The notes beneath the pieces were generated by a model. It did not search any database and had not been told where the DNA came from. It saw nothing but the letters and a program-made list of their open reading frames with translations. This document shows positions 15,727 through 23,091 of a DNA stretch of 24,563 bases, in pieces. The stretch is from an uncultured Christensenella sp. (GTDB taxonomy: Bacteria; Bacillota; Clostridia; Christensenellales; UBA3700): positions 1-24,563 of the forward strand of contig CAJTZR010000015.1 of the NCBI GenBank assembly GCA_910584035.1, in the 5' to 3' direction. Every line of letters begins with the position of its first letter. Position 1 is the stretch's first letter. The position numbers and the translations under genes are program-made.

Positions 15727-17568
15727 TTATTTTTCTCTTGCTTTGATAACTCCAGTTTTTAAATCGTCACGCATTCTTTCTTTATGGTCTAGTATTTTTT
15801 TGCGTATTCTAATTGATTGTGGAGTTATCTCTAAAAGCTCGTTGTTTTCAATAAACTCAATTGCTTCCTCAAGAGAGAATATCCTTGGTCTTTGTAATTT
15901 CAATGCATCATCGCTACCAGATGCACGGGTATTGGTAAGGTGTTTTTCCTTACAAATATTAACAACCAAATCTTCCGCTTTAGGTGAGTAGCCTATAACC
16001 ATTCCGCTATAAACTGGGTCGCCAGGGTTTAGGAACAATGTTCCTCTTTCTTGAGCTGCATTTAAACCATATCCAGTAGCTTTACCAGTTTCAAAAGATA
16101 TTAACGAACCATTGCTACGCCTTGGTATATCTCCCTTGTAAGGTTCAAACCCCGCAAACAATGTGTTGATAATTCCTTCACCTTTTGTATCAGTCAAAAA
16201 GTCGCTGCGGTATCCAATAAGTCCACGGGTAGGTATTGCAAATTCAAGCCTTATTCTTGAGGAAACGGGAGTCATATTGATAAGTTCAGCACGTCTGTTA
16301 CCTAGTTTTTCCATAACATTACCAACATAATCGTTTGGTACGTCTATTATAACTTTTTCAATCGGCTCATACTTTTTGCCGTCAATTATCTTATTCATAA
16401 CCTTAGGCGTGCCAACCATAAACTCATAGCCCTCACGTCTCATATTTTCAATTAATATAGAAAGGTGAATTTCGCCTCTGCCAGCAACCATAAAGCTATC
16501 TTTTGTCTCGCCGTCACGCACACGTAATGACACATCTCGCAATAATTCCTTATAAAGTCTATCACGCAAGTTCCTTGATGTAACAAATTTACCCTCTTTG
16601 CCCGCAAATGGACTATTATTAACTAAAAATTCCATTTCCAAAGTTGGTTCAGATACATTAACAAATGGCAATGGTTCGGGAGTGTTTATATCACAAATGG
16701 TGTTACCAATATTGATGGCCTCAATACCAGAAACGCAAACGATATCGCCAACCGTTGCAGTTGTTGTGGAAACTCTGTTTAAGTTTTCAATCTCGTAAAG
16801 ATTGCTTATTTTGGAATTGTATTTTATAAAGTTAGGGTTGTTATCACAAATGGTAACATTGGCATTTACATTGCAAGTACCTCTTGTTATTCTACCAATA
16901 CCAATTCTACCAACATAGTCGTTGTAGTCAATAGAGGAAATTAGCAATTGCAAAGGTGCATTCTCGTCACCCTCTGGACAAGGGATAAAGTCCATAATAG
17001 TATCAAATAATGGTACTAAGTCTTTTCCCGCTACGCTTGGGTCAAGGGTAGCAGTACCACTTCTACCAGAGCAGTAAACAATAGGGAAGTCCAAAGCCTC
17101 ATCACCAGCACCTAGGTCAAGCAATAAGTCAAGTACTTCGTCTTCAACCTCGCCAAGCCTTGCATCGGGTTTGTCAATTTTGTTGACGCAGATTATAACT
17201 TTCAAATTCATTTCCAAAGCTTTAGAAAGTACAAACCTTGTTTGAGGCATTGTACCCTCGTAAGCGTCAACCAATAAAACAACGCCGTCAATCATTTTTA
17301 GTACACGCTCAACCTCACCACCAAAGTCAGCGTGACCAGGGGTGTCAATAATGTTGATTTTAGCGTCTTTATATCTTACAGATGTATTTTTTGCAAGTAT
17401 GGTAATTCCACGCTCTTTTTCAATGTCGTTGTTATCCATTATTCGCTCATCAACGACTTGATTTTCTCTAAATGCACCGCATTGTTTTAACATTGCATCT
17501 ACTAAAGTAGTTTTGCCGTGGTCAACGTGTGCGATTATAGCTATGTTTCTTAAATCTTTCCTTTGCAT
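15727..17568 (-). CDS. typA: Ribosome-associated GTPase TypA/BipA
   Basis: 613 residues, the family's usual length, on the minus strand; its ATG is preceded by AGGAACT. GTPase motifs are in order: G1 AHVDHGKTT (13-21), G2 in ERGITI, G3 DTPGH, G4 NKID. EF-G-like domains II, III and V follow, with GRGEIHLSILIENMRREGYE and TRGLIGYRSDFLTDTKGEG; the latter belongs to the BipA-specific C-terminal region, and the NTRASGSDDALKL segment matches it too. TypA binds 70S ribosomes and helps large-subunit assembly and growth under stress or low temperature. It is transcribed alone, convergent with cwlD, with a 531-base gap upstream. Confidence 0.96.
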   Translation of the reverse strand: MQRKDLRNIAIIAHVDHGKTTLVDAMLKQCGAFRENQVVDERIMDNNDIEKERGITILAKNTSVRYKDAKINIIDTPGHADFGGEVERVLKMIDGVVLLVDAYEGTMPQTRFVLSKALEMNLKVIICVNKIDKPDARLGEVEDEVLDLLLDLGAGDEALDFPIVYCSGRSGTATLDPSVAGKDLVPLFDTIMDFIPCPEGDENAPLQLLISSIDYNDYVGRIGIGRITRGTCNVNANVTICDNNPNFIKYNSKISNLYEIENLNRVSTTTATVGDIVCVSGIEAINIGNTICDINTPEPLPFVNVSEPTLEMEFLVNNSPFAGKEGKFVTSRNLRDRLYKELLRDVSLRVRDGETKDSFMVAGRGEIHLSILIENMRREGYEFMVGTPKVMNKIIDGKKYEPIEKVIIDVPNDYVGNVMEKLGNRRAELINMTPVSSRIRLEFAIPTRGLIGYRSDFLTDTKGEGIINTLFAGFEPYKGDIPRRSNGSLISFETGKATGYGLNAAQERGTLFLNPGDPVYSGMVIGYSPKAEDLVVNICKEKHLTNTRASGSDDALKLQRPRIFSLEEAIEFIENNELLEITPQSIRIRKKILDHKERMRDDLKTGVIKAREK

Positions 17569-17600
17569 AGTTTAGTTCCTTATGTCACTCTAAAAAATAT

Positions 17601-17919
17601 TTGTAAATTAAGCTTTATGTGTTTTACTTACATATAGTAAATAGCAATAACCTAATTTTATTTTGCAAAACACTTATTTTTACTATATTTGCAGTTTAGT
17701 ATTATGTGCAAATTAAGCTAGCTAGTAGTTCAGTCTTAGTTTTTAGTTTAAGTTGTTATTGCAAATTAGCTTTTATTTGCATTTAACCATTTACAAATTA
17801 AACATACTTGCTATTTAAGTTTTACTTGTAAATTAGTTATTTTTTTGCTTGAAATTAAAGCCGTTATTGCAAATTAGTTAGGTTTTATTTTGCAGATATT
17901 TTTTGAGAGCGAATTAGTT
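17601..17919. repeat. Scattered TTGYAAATTA repeats in the typA-flavoprotein gap
   Basis: Copies at 17601 (TTGTAAATTAAGCT), 17707 (TGCAAATTAAGCT), 17759 (TTGCAAATTAGCTTTT), 17791 (TTACAAATTAAAC), 17826 (TTGTAAATTAGTTA) and 17867 (TTGCAAATTAGTTA), with a weaker one at 17909 (GCGAATTAGTT). All face the same way, with gaps of about 31-53 bases after the second copy. Two more lie at 20738 and 20756, beyond the flavoprotein pair. No gene or dyad explains them. Confidence 0.5.
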
Positions 17920-18027
17920 TAAAATTCTTTTCCGTCAATAGTATACACCATTTTACTAAAAAAGCATAACAAATTTATTATATTTTTATAATTTTTTTAT
18001 AATTTTATAGTTTTACATCTAATTTTG

Positions 18028-18036
18028 TGATATAAT
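18028..18036 (+). promoter_or_regulatory. Possible extended -10 promoter of the flavoprotein pair
   Basis: TGA followed by TATAAT (18031-18036) forms an extended -10; no good -35 is correctly spaced (TTTACA at 18012 is only 13 bases away). The ATG is 63 bases downstream. Confidence 0.38.
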
Positions 18037-18099
18037 TAGTTAATAATTGGTGGTTTTGAACAAAATAATTATTGTAATTTGCAGTAATGCGGAGGGGTT

Positions 18100-19191
18100 A
18101 TGTTTGATTTTGGTATTATTGGTGGCGGTGCTAGTGGAATTTATGCGAGTATATTGCTTGCACAAAATGGATATTCAGTAGCCATATTTGAAGCTAATGA
18201 TAGAGTGGGCAAAAAACTTTTGGCAACTGGTAACGGCAAATGTAACCTTAGTAACATTGATATTAATGAGAATTGCTATAATACACCAGTTATAAAAGAT
18301 ATAGTTAACTCTTTTGATATGCAAAAAGAGGTATTAAAGCTTGGGTTAGTAACTAAGGTAAAGTCGGGTAGAATTTATCCATATAGCGGGCAAGCAAATA
18401 ATGTGCTAAATGTGCTTTTGAGCAATATTTCAAGGTATGGTGTAAAAGTTTACACTAGTTATAAAGTTCAAGATATAGTAGTAAAAGATTTTGTTAATGT
18501 TGTTTGTGGCAGTGAGAGTGTAACTTGTAAAAAAGTAATTTTTTCAGTTGGTAGCAATGCAACTTTTGGAGTGGACAACACTAGCTTGGTTGAAAAAGTG
18601 TTTGGCAAAATTGTCAAAAGCAAGCCATCACTAGCACCACTTGTTGCAAAAAAAGCAGAACAAATAAAAGGTCTTGCGGGGGTTAGGCAAGAGGCAAATG
18701 TCAGTTTGTACAAAAATTGTGAGTGTATTGCTCAAGAATTTGGCGAGGTTCAATTTAAAAAAGACGGAGTTTCTGGCATTGTTATGATGAATATGTGTGC
18801 AAGAATGTGTTGGAATAATATGGATAATGGTGTGTGCTATTTTGATTTTATGCCAGAGTATAGCGAAAACCAAGTTGCAGAGTTTTTGGAAAACAATGTA
18901 ACGGCAGAGTATGGTTTATTAAATAAGTATTTAATGCAAAATGCCATAAAATTTGGTGTAAAAGGGATAAAACAATACCGCATTGACTTAGCAAGGTGCG
19001 AGGATATAAAGCAAGCTCAAGTTATAAGTGGTGGAATTGAATTAAAACAGATTAATCTTAATACAATGCAGTATAAAGGTAATGATAAGATTTTTGCCAT
19101 TGGTGAAGCGGTCAATGTGGACGGCTTATGTGGCGGTTATAACTTGCATTGGGCATTTGCCTCTGCTTACAATTTGGCAAAGGAGTTTTAA
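18100..19191 (+). CDS. HI0933/BaiN-like FAD-dependent flavoprotein
   Basis: 363 residues starting at ATG 18100 behind GGAGGGG. The FAD-binding Rossmann motif GIIGGGASGIYAS (5-17) and an acidic FEAND strand end are followed by VGKKLLATGNGKCNLSN, the hallmark of the HI0933 (YhiN/BaiN-like, aminoacetone oxidase-like) family, and IYPYSGQANNVLNVL. The C-terminus has GEAVNVDGLCGGYNLHWAFASAY, the second FAD contact. It is roughly 40 residues shorter than typical members, apparently within the middle substrate domain. One homologue in gut clostridia (BaiN) is implicated in bile-acid reduction, but most members have no settled function, so none is assigned. A second flavoprotein gene follows 1 base after the stop. 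Confidence 0.88.
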   Translation: MFDFGIIGGGASGIYASILLAQNGYSVAIFEANDRVGKKLLATGNGKCNLSNIDINENCYNTPVIKDIVNSFDMQKEVLKLGLVTKVKSGRIYPYSGQANNVLNVLLSNISRYGVKVYTSYKVQDIVVKDFVNVVCGSESVTCKKVIFSVGSNATFGVDNTSLVEKVFGKIVKSKPSLAPLVAKKAEQIKGLAGVRQEANVSLYKNCECIAQEFGEVQFKKDGVSGIVMMNMCARMCWNNMDNGVCYFDFMPEYSENQVAEFLENNVTAEYGLLNKYLMQNAIKFGVKGIKQYRIDLARCEDIKQAQVISGGIELKQINLNTMQYKGNDKIFAIGEAVNVDGLCGGYNLHWAFASAYNLAKEF

Positions 19192-19192
19192 T

Positions 19193-20728
19193 ATGTTACA
19201 AAAGCTAAGTAATTTGAGATTGCCTATCGGCTTTGACGAACAAACAATTATCAGTTGTATAAATAAAAAGTTTGGCGGATATAAGTTTGTTAAATTGGAT
19301 AAGCTTTCACTTGATAGCAGACGAAAAAATGATATTCATTATATTGCTAGCGTTGTTGTGGATGGAAAGCCAAACAGCAATATGGCGGAATACGTTCAGC
19401 CAAAAGTTAGTGTTAAGCAACTTGTTGATTGCAAAGTAAAACTTGACAAAAGACCTATCATTATTGGTAGCGGTCCTGCGGGTATGTTTGCGGGGCTTGT
19501 GCTTGCTCATTTTGGATTGAATCCATTGATACTTGAAGGTGGCGATAGAGTGGAAAACCGCTCAAAAATCGTTACTAATTTTAATTTAGGCGGTGAATTG
19601 GACTGCGATACAAACATTCAATTTGGTGAGGGTGGTGCTGGAACATTTTCAGACGGAAAGTTAAATACTGGCATTTCAAGCGAGTATATATCTGTTATGC
19701 TAAATGAATTTGTAAAGCACGGAGCAAGTAAGGAAATTTTATATCTTGCAAAACCACATATTGGTACAGATGTGCTAAAAGAGGTTGTAAAAAATATCCG
19801 TCAAACGATAGAAAGTTTGGGTGGTGAGTATAAGTTTAAAACTAAGGTTCAAGAATTGGTTATTAAGAACGGCAAGGTTTGCGGTGTAAAAGCTTGTGGC
19901 GTAGTGTATGAAAGTGACAATGTAATACTTGCTTGTGGTCATTCCGCTAGGGATACTATACGAAAATTATATTCCCAAGGTGTAAATATGAGTGCAAAGC
20001 CGTTTGCTGTTGGTGCAAGGGTGGAACATACTCAACAACTGATAGATAATGCACAATATGGTAATACTAAAGGGTTGCCACCAGCTGACTATAAGCTTTC
20101 GCATAGATTGGCGGACGGAAGAGGTTGCTTTACCTTTTGTATGTGTCCTGGTGGGTATGTTATGCCGTCAATGAGTGAGCAAAATACAGTTGTTACAAAT
20201 GGTATGAGTGAGTTTAAGCGTGATAGTGGGTTTGCGAACTCTGCTGTGCTTGTAGGTATTGAGCCTAAAGATTTTGGCGAGGGTGTTTTTGCGGGGATTG
20301 AGTATCAAGAAAGATTGGAAAAGAGTGCTTTTGATATTGGTGGTAATTATTCAGCACCAGCTGTAAAAGTTGCAGATTTTATTGCTGGTAGAAAAAGTTT
20401 GGGTGTGGAAAATTATAAAAGTACATATGCTAGGGGCTTGGTTAGTAGCGATTTTCGACAGATTTTTGATAAAAAAATTGTGGACGGAATGTGTGAGGGA
20501 CTTGTTAGTTTTGGAAAGAAAATACAGGGCTTTGACAAAAATGGCATTTTGATTGGTGTGGAAAGTAGGTCATCTTCACCAGTGCGTATTGAACGAGATG
20601 AGAGGGGAATGTCTAACATTGGTGGGTTGTACCCTTGTGGCGAGGGTGCTGGCTATGCGGGTGGAATAACTTCCAGTGCTGTGGATGGAATAAAAATAGC
20701 TTTGAAAGTTGTACATAATAATATTTGA
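19193..20728 (+). CDS. COG2509-type FAD-dependent dehydrogenase
   Basis: 511 residues. ATG 19193 is chosen because AAAGGAG (19179-19184) precedes it; the open frame reaching back to 19082 lies inside the previous gene. An N-terminal region of about 85 residues (KLSNLRLPIGFDE, YVQPKVSV) precedes the FAD Rossmann motif IIIGSGPAGMFAGL (89-102) and LEGGDRVENR. NIQFGEGGAGTFSDGKL and the C-terminal YPCGEGAGYAGGITSSAVDG are characteristic of this uncharacterised family of NAD(P)/FAD-dependent proteins. No substrate is known. Its overlap-level proximity to the upstream flavoprotein gene indicates one operon and possibly linked redox roles. Confidence 0.88.
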   Translation: MLQKLSNLRLPIGFDEQTIISCINKKFGGYKFVKLDKLSLDSRRKNDIHYIASVVVDGKPNSNMAEYVQPKVSVKQLVDCKVKLDKRPIIIGSGPAGMFAGLVLAHFGLNPLILEGGDRVENRSKIVTNFNLGGELDCDTNIQFGEGGAGTFSDGKLNTGISSEYISVMLNEFVKHGASKEILYLAKPHIGTDVLKEVVKNIRQTIESLGGEYKFKTKVQELVIKNGKVCGVKACGVVYESDNVILACGHSARDTIRKLYSQGVNMSAKPFAVGARVEHTQQLIDNAQYGNTKGLPPADYKLSHRLADGRGCFTFCMCPGGYVMPSMSEQNTVVTNGMSEFKRDSGFANSAVLVGIEPKDFGEGVFAGIEYQERLEKSAFDIGGNYSAPAVKVADFIAGRKSLGVENYKSTYARGLVSSDFRQIFDKKIVDGMCEGLVSFGKKIQGFDKNGILIGVESRSSSPVRIERDERGMSNIGGLYPCGEGAGYAGGITSSAVDGIKIALKVVHNNI

Positions 20729-20737
20729 TTTAGTAGT

Positions 20738-20768
20738 TTGTAAATTAATGTTGATTTGCAAATTAAAC
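20738..20768. repeat. Two further TTGYAAATTA copies after the flavoprotein pair
   Basis: TTGTAAATTAA (20738-20748) and TTGCAAATTAAAC (20756-20768) repeat the motif found upstream of the pair, in the same orientation, starting 10 bases after the stop codon. Confidence 0.5.
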
Positions 20769-20903
20769 TTAATTAAAAGAGTTTTGGTGTAAATAAAATT
20801 TTCATAATTAAAGTATTTTTTCATTTTTAAAATATAATTTAAACTTTATAAGTTAGATTTTTTAATAAAGTGTACAAATAAAAACGCATTGTTAAATTTA
20901 TTA

Positions 20904-21050
20904 TTATTTTTTAAGTTGGTTTGTTTTTATTGTTTGAAGGTTAATAGAGACTATTAATAAATAATATTCTTTACCAACTTCACCATATCTACCGCCAATG
21001 CCAAACCTTAACCTAAGAAAATGGAAATTTATAATTTTAGTAACAATTTT
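20904..21050 (-). other. Possible gene remnant with nested inverted repeat
   Basis: The minus strand has 48 open codons (stop at 20904-20906) reading in part FGIGGRYGEVGKEYYLLIVS, with no ATG, GTG or TTG start backed by a ribosome binding site and higher GC than the surroundings. Within it, AAGTTGGT (20913-20920) and ACCAACTT (20973-20980) enclose a central hairpin TTAATAG-AGA-CTATTAA (20941-20957). It may be a decayed gene or a small structured element. I do not recognise the peptide. Nothing else is visible in 20769-21206. Confidence 0.25.
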
Positions 21051-21206
21051 TCAGTGTGTTTGTAGCATTTTGTTGATTAATGTTGTAGTAAAGTGGTTAT
21101 AAATATAAAATTTTTGGAAAAATTATTTTTTTATGTGTTTTTTGCTATCTTTACTTGAAAAAATGTGGTACAATTAGTTAAATTAAAAAAGGAAAGGTAA
21201 ATTTAA

Positions 21207-21890
21207 TTGGCATATAGTGAGCAAGAGTTGCAAGAAAAAATAAAAATTTTGCCAAAATATACAGAGCGAGAGGAAAAAGGTAATGTTATAACACATTTTA
21301 TCGGTATGATAATAGGCAGTGTTGGGTTTGTTATTATGTTTGTGCTTGCGTGTATAAAAACAGCACAAGATAGTAACAATTTTATAGATATAATCTCCGC
21401 AATTGTATTTGGTGGGTCAATGATTGCTCTTTATACAATGAGTACCATTTATCACAACGAAAAAGATTTGGCTAAACGAGTTTACAGACAAAAGTTTGAC
21501 CATTTGAGTATAAACATTTTGATTGCTGGTAGCAGTTCCGCTTTTATGATTTCTGGACTTAGGAATAATATTGGTTATATTATGATAAGTTGCGTTTGGG
21601 CATTAAGCATTTTTAGTATGGTACTTAATTGGATAAATGTTAAAAAGTTTAGAGCAGTTACAATGGTTATTTACATTTTAACTGGTTGGGCAGCAATATT
21701 TATTGTTAATTATGTTATTTCAATTTGCGGAATAGGCTGTTTTGCAATGTTGCTTGCTGGCGGTTTGTGTTATACTTTCGGTTTGATTTTTTATGCTATA
21801 AAAAAGGAATTTATGCATATGATTTGGCATATATTTGTTTTGACGGGTAGTATATTACACATTATCGGTGCTTGCGTGTATGTGTTTTAA
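21207..21890 (+). CDS. Hemolysin III family (PAQR-like) membrane protein
   Basis: 227 residues, starting at TTG 21207 preceded by a good GGAAAGG site at 21191-21197; no better ATG exists before the conserved region. About seven hydrophobic segments span residues 30-227. Family landmarks: ITHFIG (His30), MSTIYH (Ser79, His83), KFDHLSINILIAGSS (Asp98, His99) and HMIWHIF (His204, His208). These Ser, Asp and His residues form the metal site of the HlyIII/PAQR superfamily, whose members are thought to be membrane hydrolases acting on lipids. The name hemolysin is historical and does not imply toxicity. The gene stands alone, with an extended -10-like TGGTACAAT at 21166-21174. Confidence 0.9.
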   Translation: MAYSEQELQEKIKILPKYTEREEKGNVITHFIGMIIGSVGFVIMFVLACIKTAQDSNNFIDIISAIVFGGSMIALYTMSTIYHNEKDLAKRVYRQKFDHLSINILIAGSSSAFMISGLRNNIGYIMISCVWALSIFSMVLNWINVKKFRAVTMVIYILTGWAAIFIVNYVISICGIGCFAMLLAGGLCYTFGLIFYAIKKEFMHMIWHIFVLTGSILHIIGACVYVF

Positions 21891-22005
21891 CTAATTTAAA
21901 TAGTTATATGAATAGGTTTTTGAATCTAGCAGTTTATTCATTAATTGGTTGAGTTTAGGAGATAATCGTATATAACAACTTTTTGAAAAAAATTGCTATA
22001 AAGTA

Positions 22006-22034
22006 TAGACAAAAAGGTTTTTTTGTGATATTAT
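22006..22034 (+). promoter_or_regulatory. Candidate ferredoxin promoter
   Basis: TAGACA (22006-22011), a 17-base spacer and TATTAT (22029-22034); an overlapping perfect TATAAT at 22032-22037 would need a 20-base spacer. The start codon lies about 50 bases downstream. Confidence 0.5.
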
Positions 22035-22085
22035 AATATAAATAAAATGTTAATCTTTATTAACAATACATAAAGGAGATAAACT

Positions 22086-22256
22086 ATGGCATACGTAATT
22101 AGTGATGAATGTATTTCTTGTGGTGCTTGTGCAGACCAATGCCCAGTAAGTGCAATCAGCGAGGGTGATACTCAATATAATATAGATGCTGAAACTTGCA
22201 TTTCTTGCGGTGCTTGTGCAGACCAATGCCCAGTAAGTGCAATTTCTGAGGACTGA
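22086..22256 (+). CDS. 2[4Fe-4S] ferredoxin, clostridial type
   Basis: A 56-residue protein with AAGGAG at 22073-22078 and ATG at 22086. Two CxxCxxCxxxCP motifs (CISCGACADQCP, at residues 9-20 and 38-49) each provide the cysteines for a [4Fe-4S] cluster in the usual crossed arrangement. It would be a soluble low-potential electron carrier for pyruvate:ferredoxin oxidoreductase, hydrogenase or Rnf-type enzymes, which points to anaerobic metabolism. The two halves are almost identical in DNA: 45 of 47 bases match between 22110-22156 and 22197-22243, both differences silent. It appears monocistronic, between a promoter and a hairpin. Confidence 0.95.
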   Translation: MAYVISDECISCGACADQCPVSAISEGDTQYNIDAETCISCGACADQCPVSAISED

Positions 22257-22264
22257 TTTTTAAG

Positions 22265-22292
22265 TTAGGACGTGCGTTTATCGCCGTCCTAA
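22265..22292 (+). terminator. Hairpin after the ferredoxin gene
   Basis: TTAGGACG (22265-22272) pairs with CGTCCTAA (22285-22292); GCG/CGC inside extends the stem past a bulged T. It begins 9 bases after the stop. The following TTATAAATTAG is only partly T-rich, so termination may be incomplete. Confidence 0.6.
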
Positions 22293-22471
22293 TTATAAAT
22301 TAGTATTAAAATTAAATAAAGTTTTCTAAAAGCTACATAAATTTATACTTGATTTTGAGGCTACTTGTGGCTGATAGATTTTAGCAATATGCTAATTGAT
22401 AATGTTGAATTGTAAGATTTGAACATTATTAATTATTTTTTTGACACAATTTTTGTTGTCTAAAATTTGAG

Positions 22472-22498
22472 TTATCAAACAAGAGTTATGTTTGATAA
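22472..22498. other. Stem-loop in the greA upstream region
   Basis: TTATCAAAC (22472-22480), a 9-base loop and GTTTGATAA (22490-22498), a perfect 9-bp stem. A TTGACA at 22441-22446 overlaps a small dyad (GACACAA/TTGTTGTC), but no well-spaced -10 follows. It may be an operator or leader structure for greA-lysS. No gene or T-box signature is seen in 22293-22586. Confidence 0.4.
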
Positions 22499-22586
22499 TT
22501 ATCTTTAAATAATAATTTGTAGTTTAATAACAATTTGCTTTTTGCTTGCATATATTGCAACATAGCATTTGTTTATTGGAGGAATT

Positions 22587-23072
22587 ATGGAAAATACAAC
22601 AATTTTTACTAAAGAGGGATACGATGCTTGCTATGCTGAATACAGAGAACTTGTAGACGTTAAAAGAAGAGAAGCATCTGAAAAAATTAAGGTTGCAAGA
22701 GAGTATGGCGACCTTAGCGAAAATGCTGAGTACGATGCTGCAAAAGAAGAGCAAGCAATGATAGAGGCAAGGATTAAAGAGTTAGAAGCAAAACTATCTA
22801 ACTATGAAATTATTGACGAGTCAAAAATTACAAGCGATGTTGTAAGTATTGGTTCATATGTTAAAGTTTTGGATAAAGAATTTAATGAGGAAGATGTTTA
22901 CCAAATCGTAGGTAGTACAGAGGCAGATATAAATATTAATCGTATTAGTAACAATTCACCTATGGCAATGGCTTTGCTAGGTAAAAAGAAAGGCGAAACT
23001 GTACGTGTTGTAACACCTCAAGCAACTTTTGAAGTTACTATTATGGCAATTAGTAAGGATAAAATTAACTGA
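22587..23072 (+). CDS. greA: Transcription elongation factor GreA
   Basis: 161 residues. ATG 22587 follows GGAGGA (22578-22583); an in-frame TTG at 22569 is rejected. The N-terminal antiparallel coiled coil (about 8-75) has the tip GDLSENAEYD, with Asp42 and Glu45 being the acidic residues that reach into the RNA polymerase active site, and the C-terminal FKBP-like domain includes VSIGSYVKV, ISNNSPMAMALLGKKKGE and TFEVTIMAI. It stimulates transcript cleavage by backtracked RNA polymerase. The lysS start is 19 bases downstream, a common pairing in Firmicutes, so they are likely co-transcribed. Confidence 0.97.
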   Translation: MENTTIFTKEGYDACYAEYRELVDVKRREASEKIKVAREYGDLSENAEYDAAKEEQAMIEARIKELEAKLSNYEIIDESKITSDVVSIGSYVKVLDKEFNEEDVYQIVGSTEADININRISNNSPMAMALLGKKKGETVRVVTPQATFEVTIMAISKDKIN

Positions 23073-23091
23073 TTTTATTGGAGAGAGATAA

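Noticed and set aside
17601..17919. CRISPR array
   Set aside because: The repeats are only about 10-14 bases, degenerate and irregularly spaced, and no cas gene is present.
19082..19192. Longer start of the second flavoprotein overlapping the first gene
   Set aside because: The extra 37 residues lie in another frame inside the first gene's conserved C-terminus, and a good ribosome binding site serves the ATG at 19193.
21207..21890. Hemolysin III family gene as a virulence factor
   Set aside because: The name is historical; the conserved Ser, Asp and His residues fit a PAQR-like membrane enzyme found in many harmless bacteria.
22293..22586. T-box or lysine riboswitch before greA-lysS
   Set aside because: No T-box consensus sequence, specifier-loop arrangement or terminator/antiterminator pair, and no lysine-riboswitch core, can be seen.
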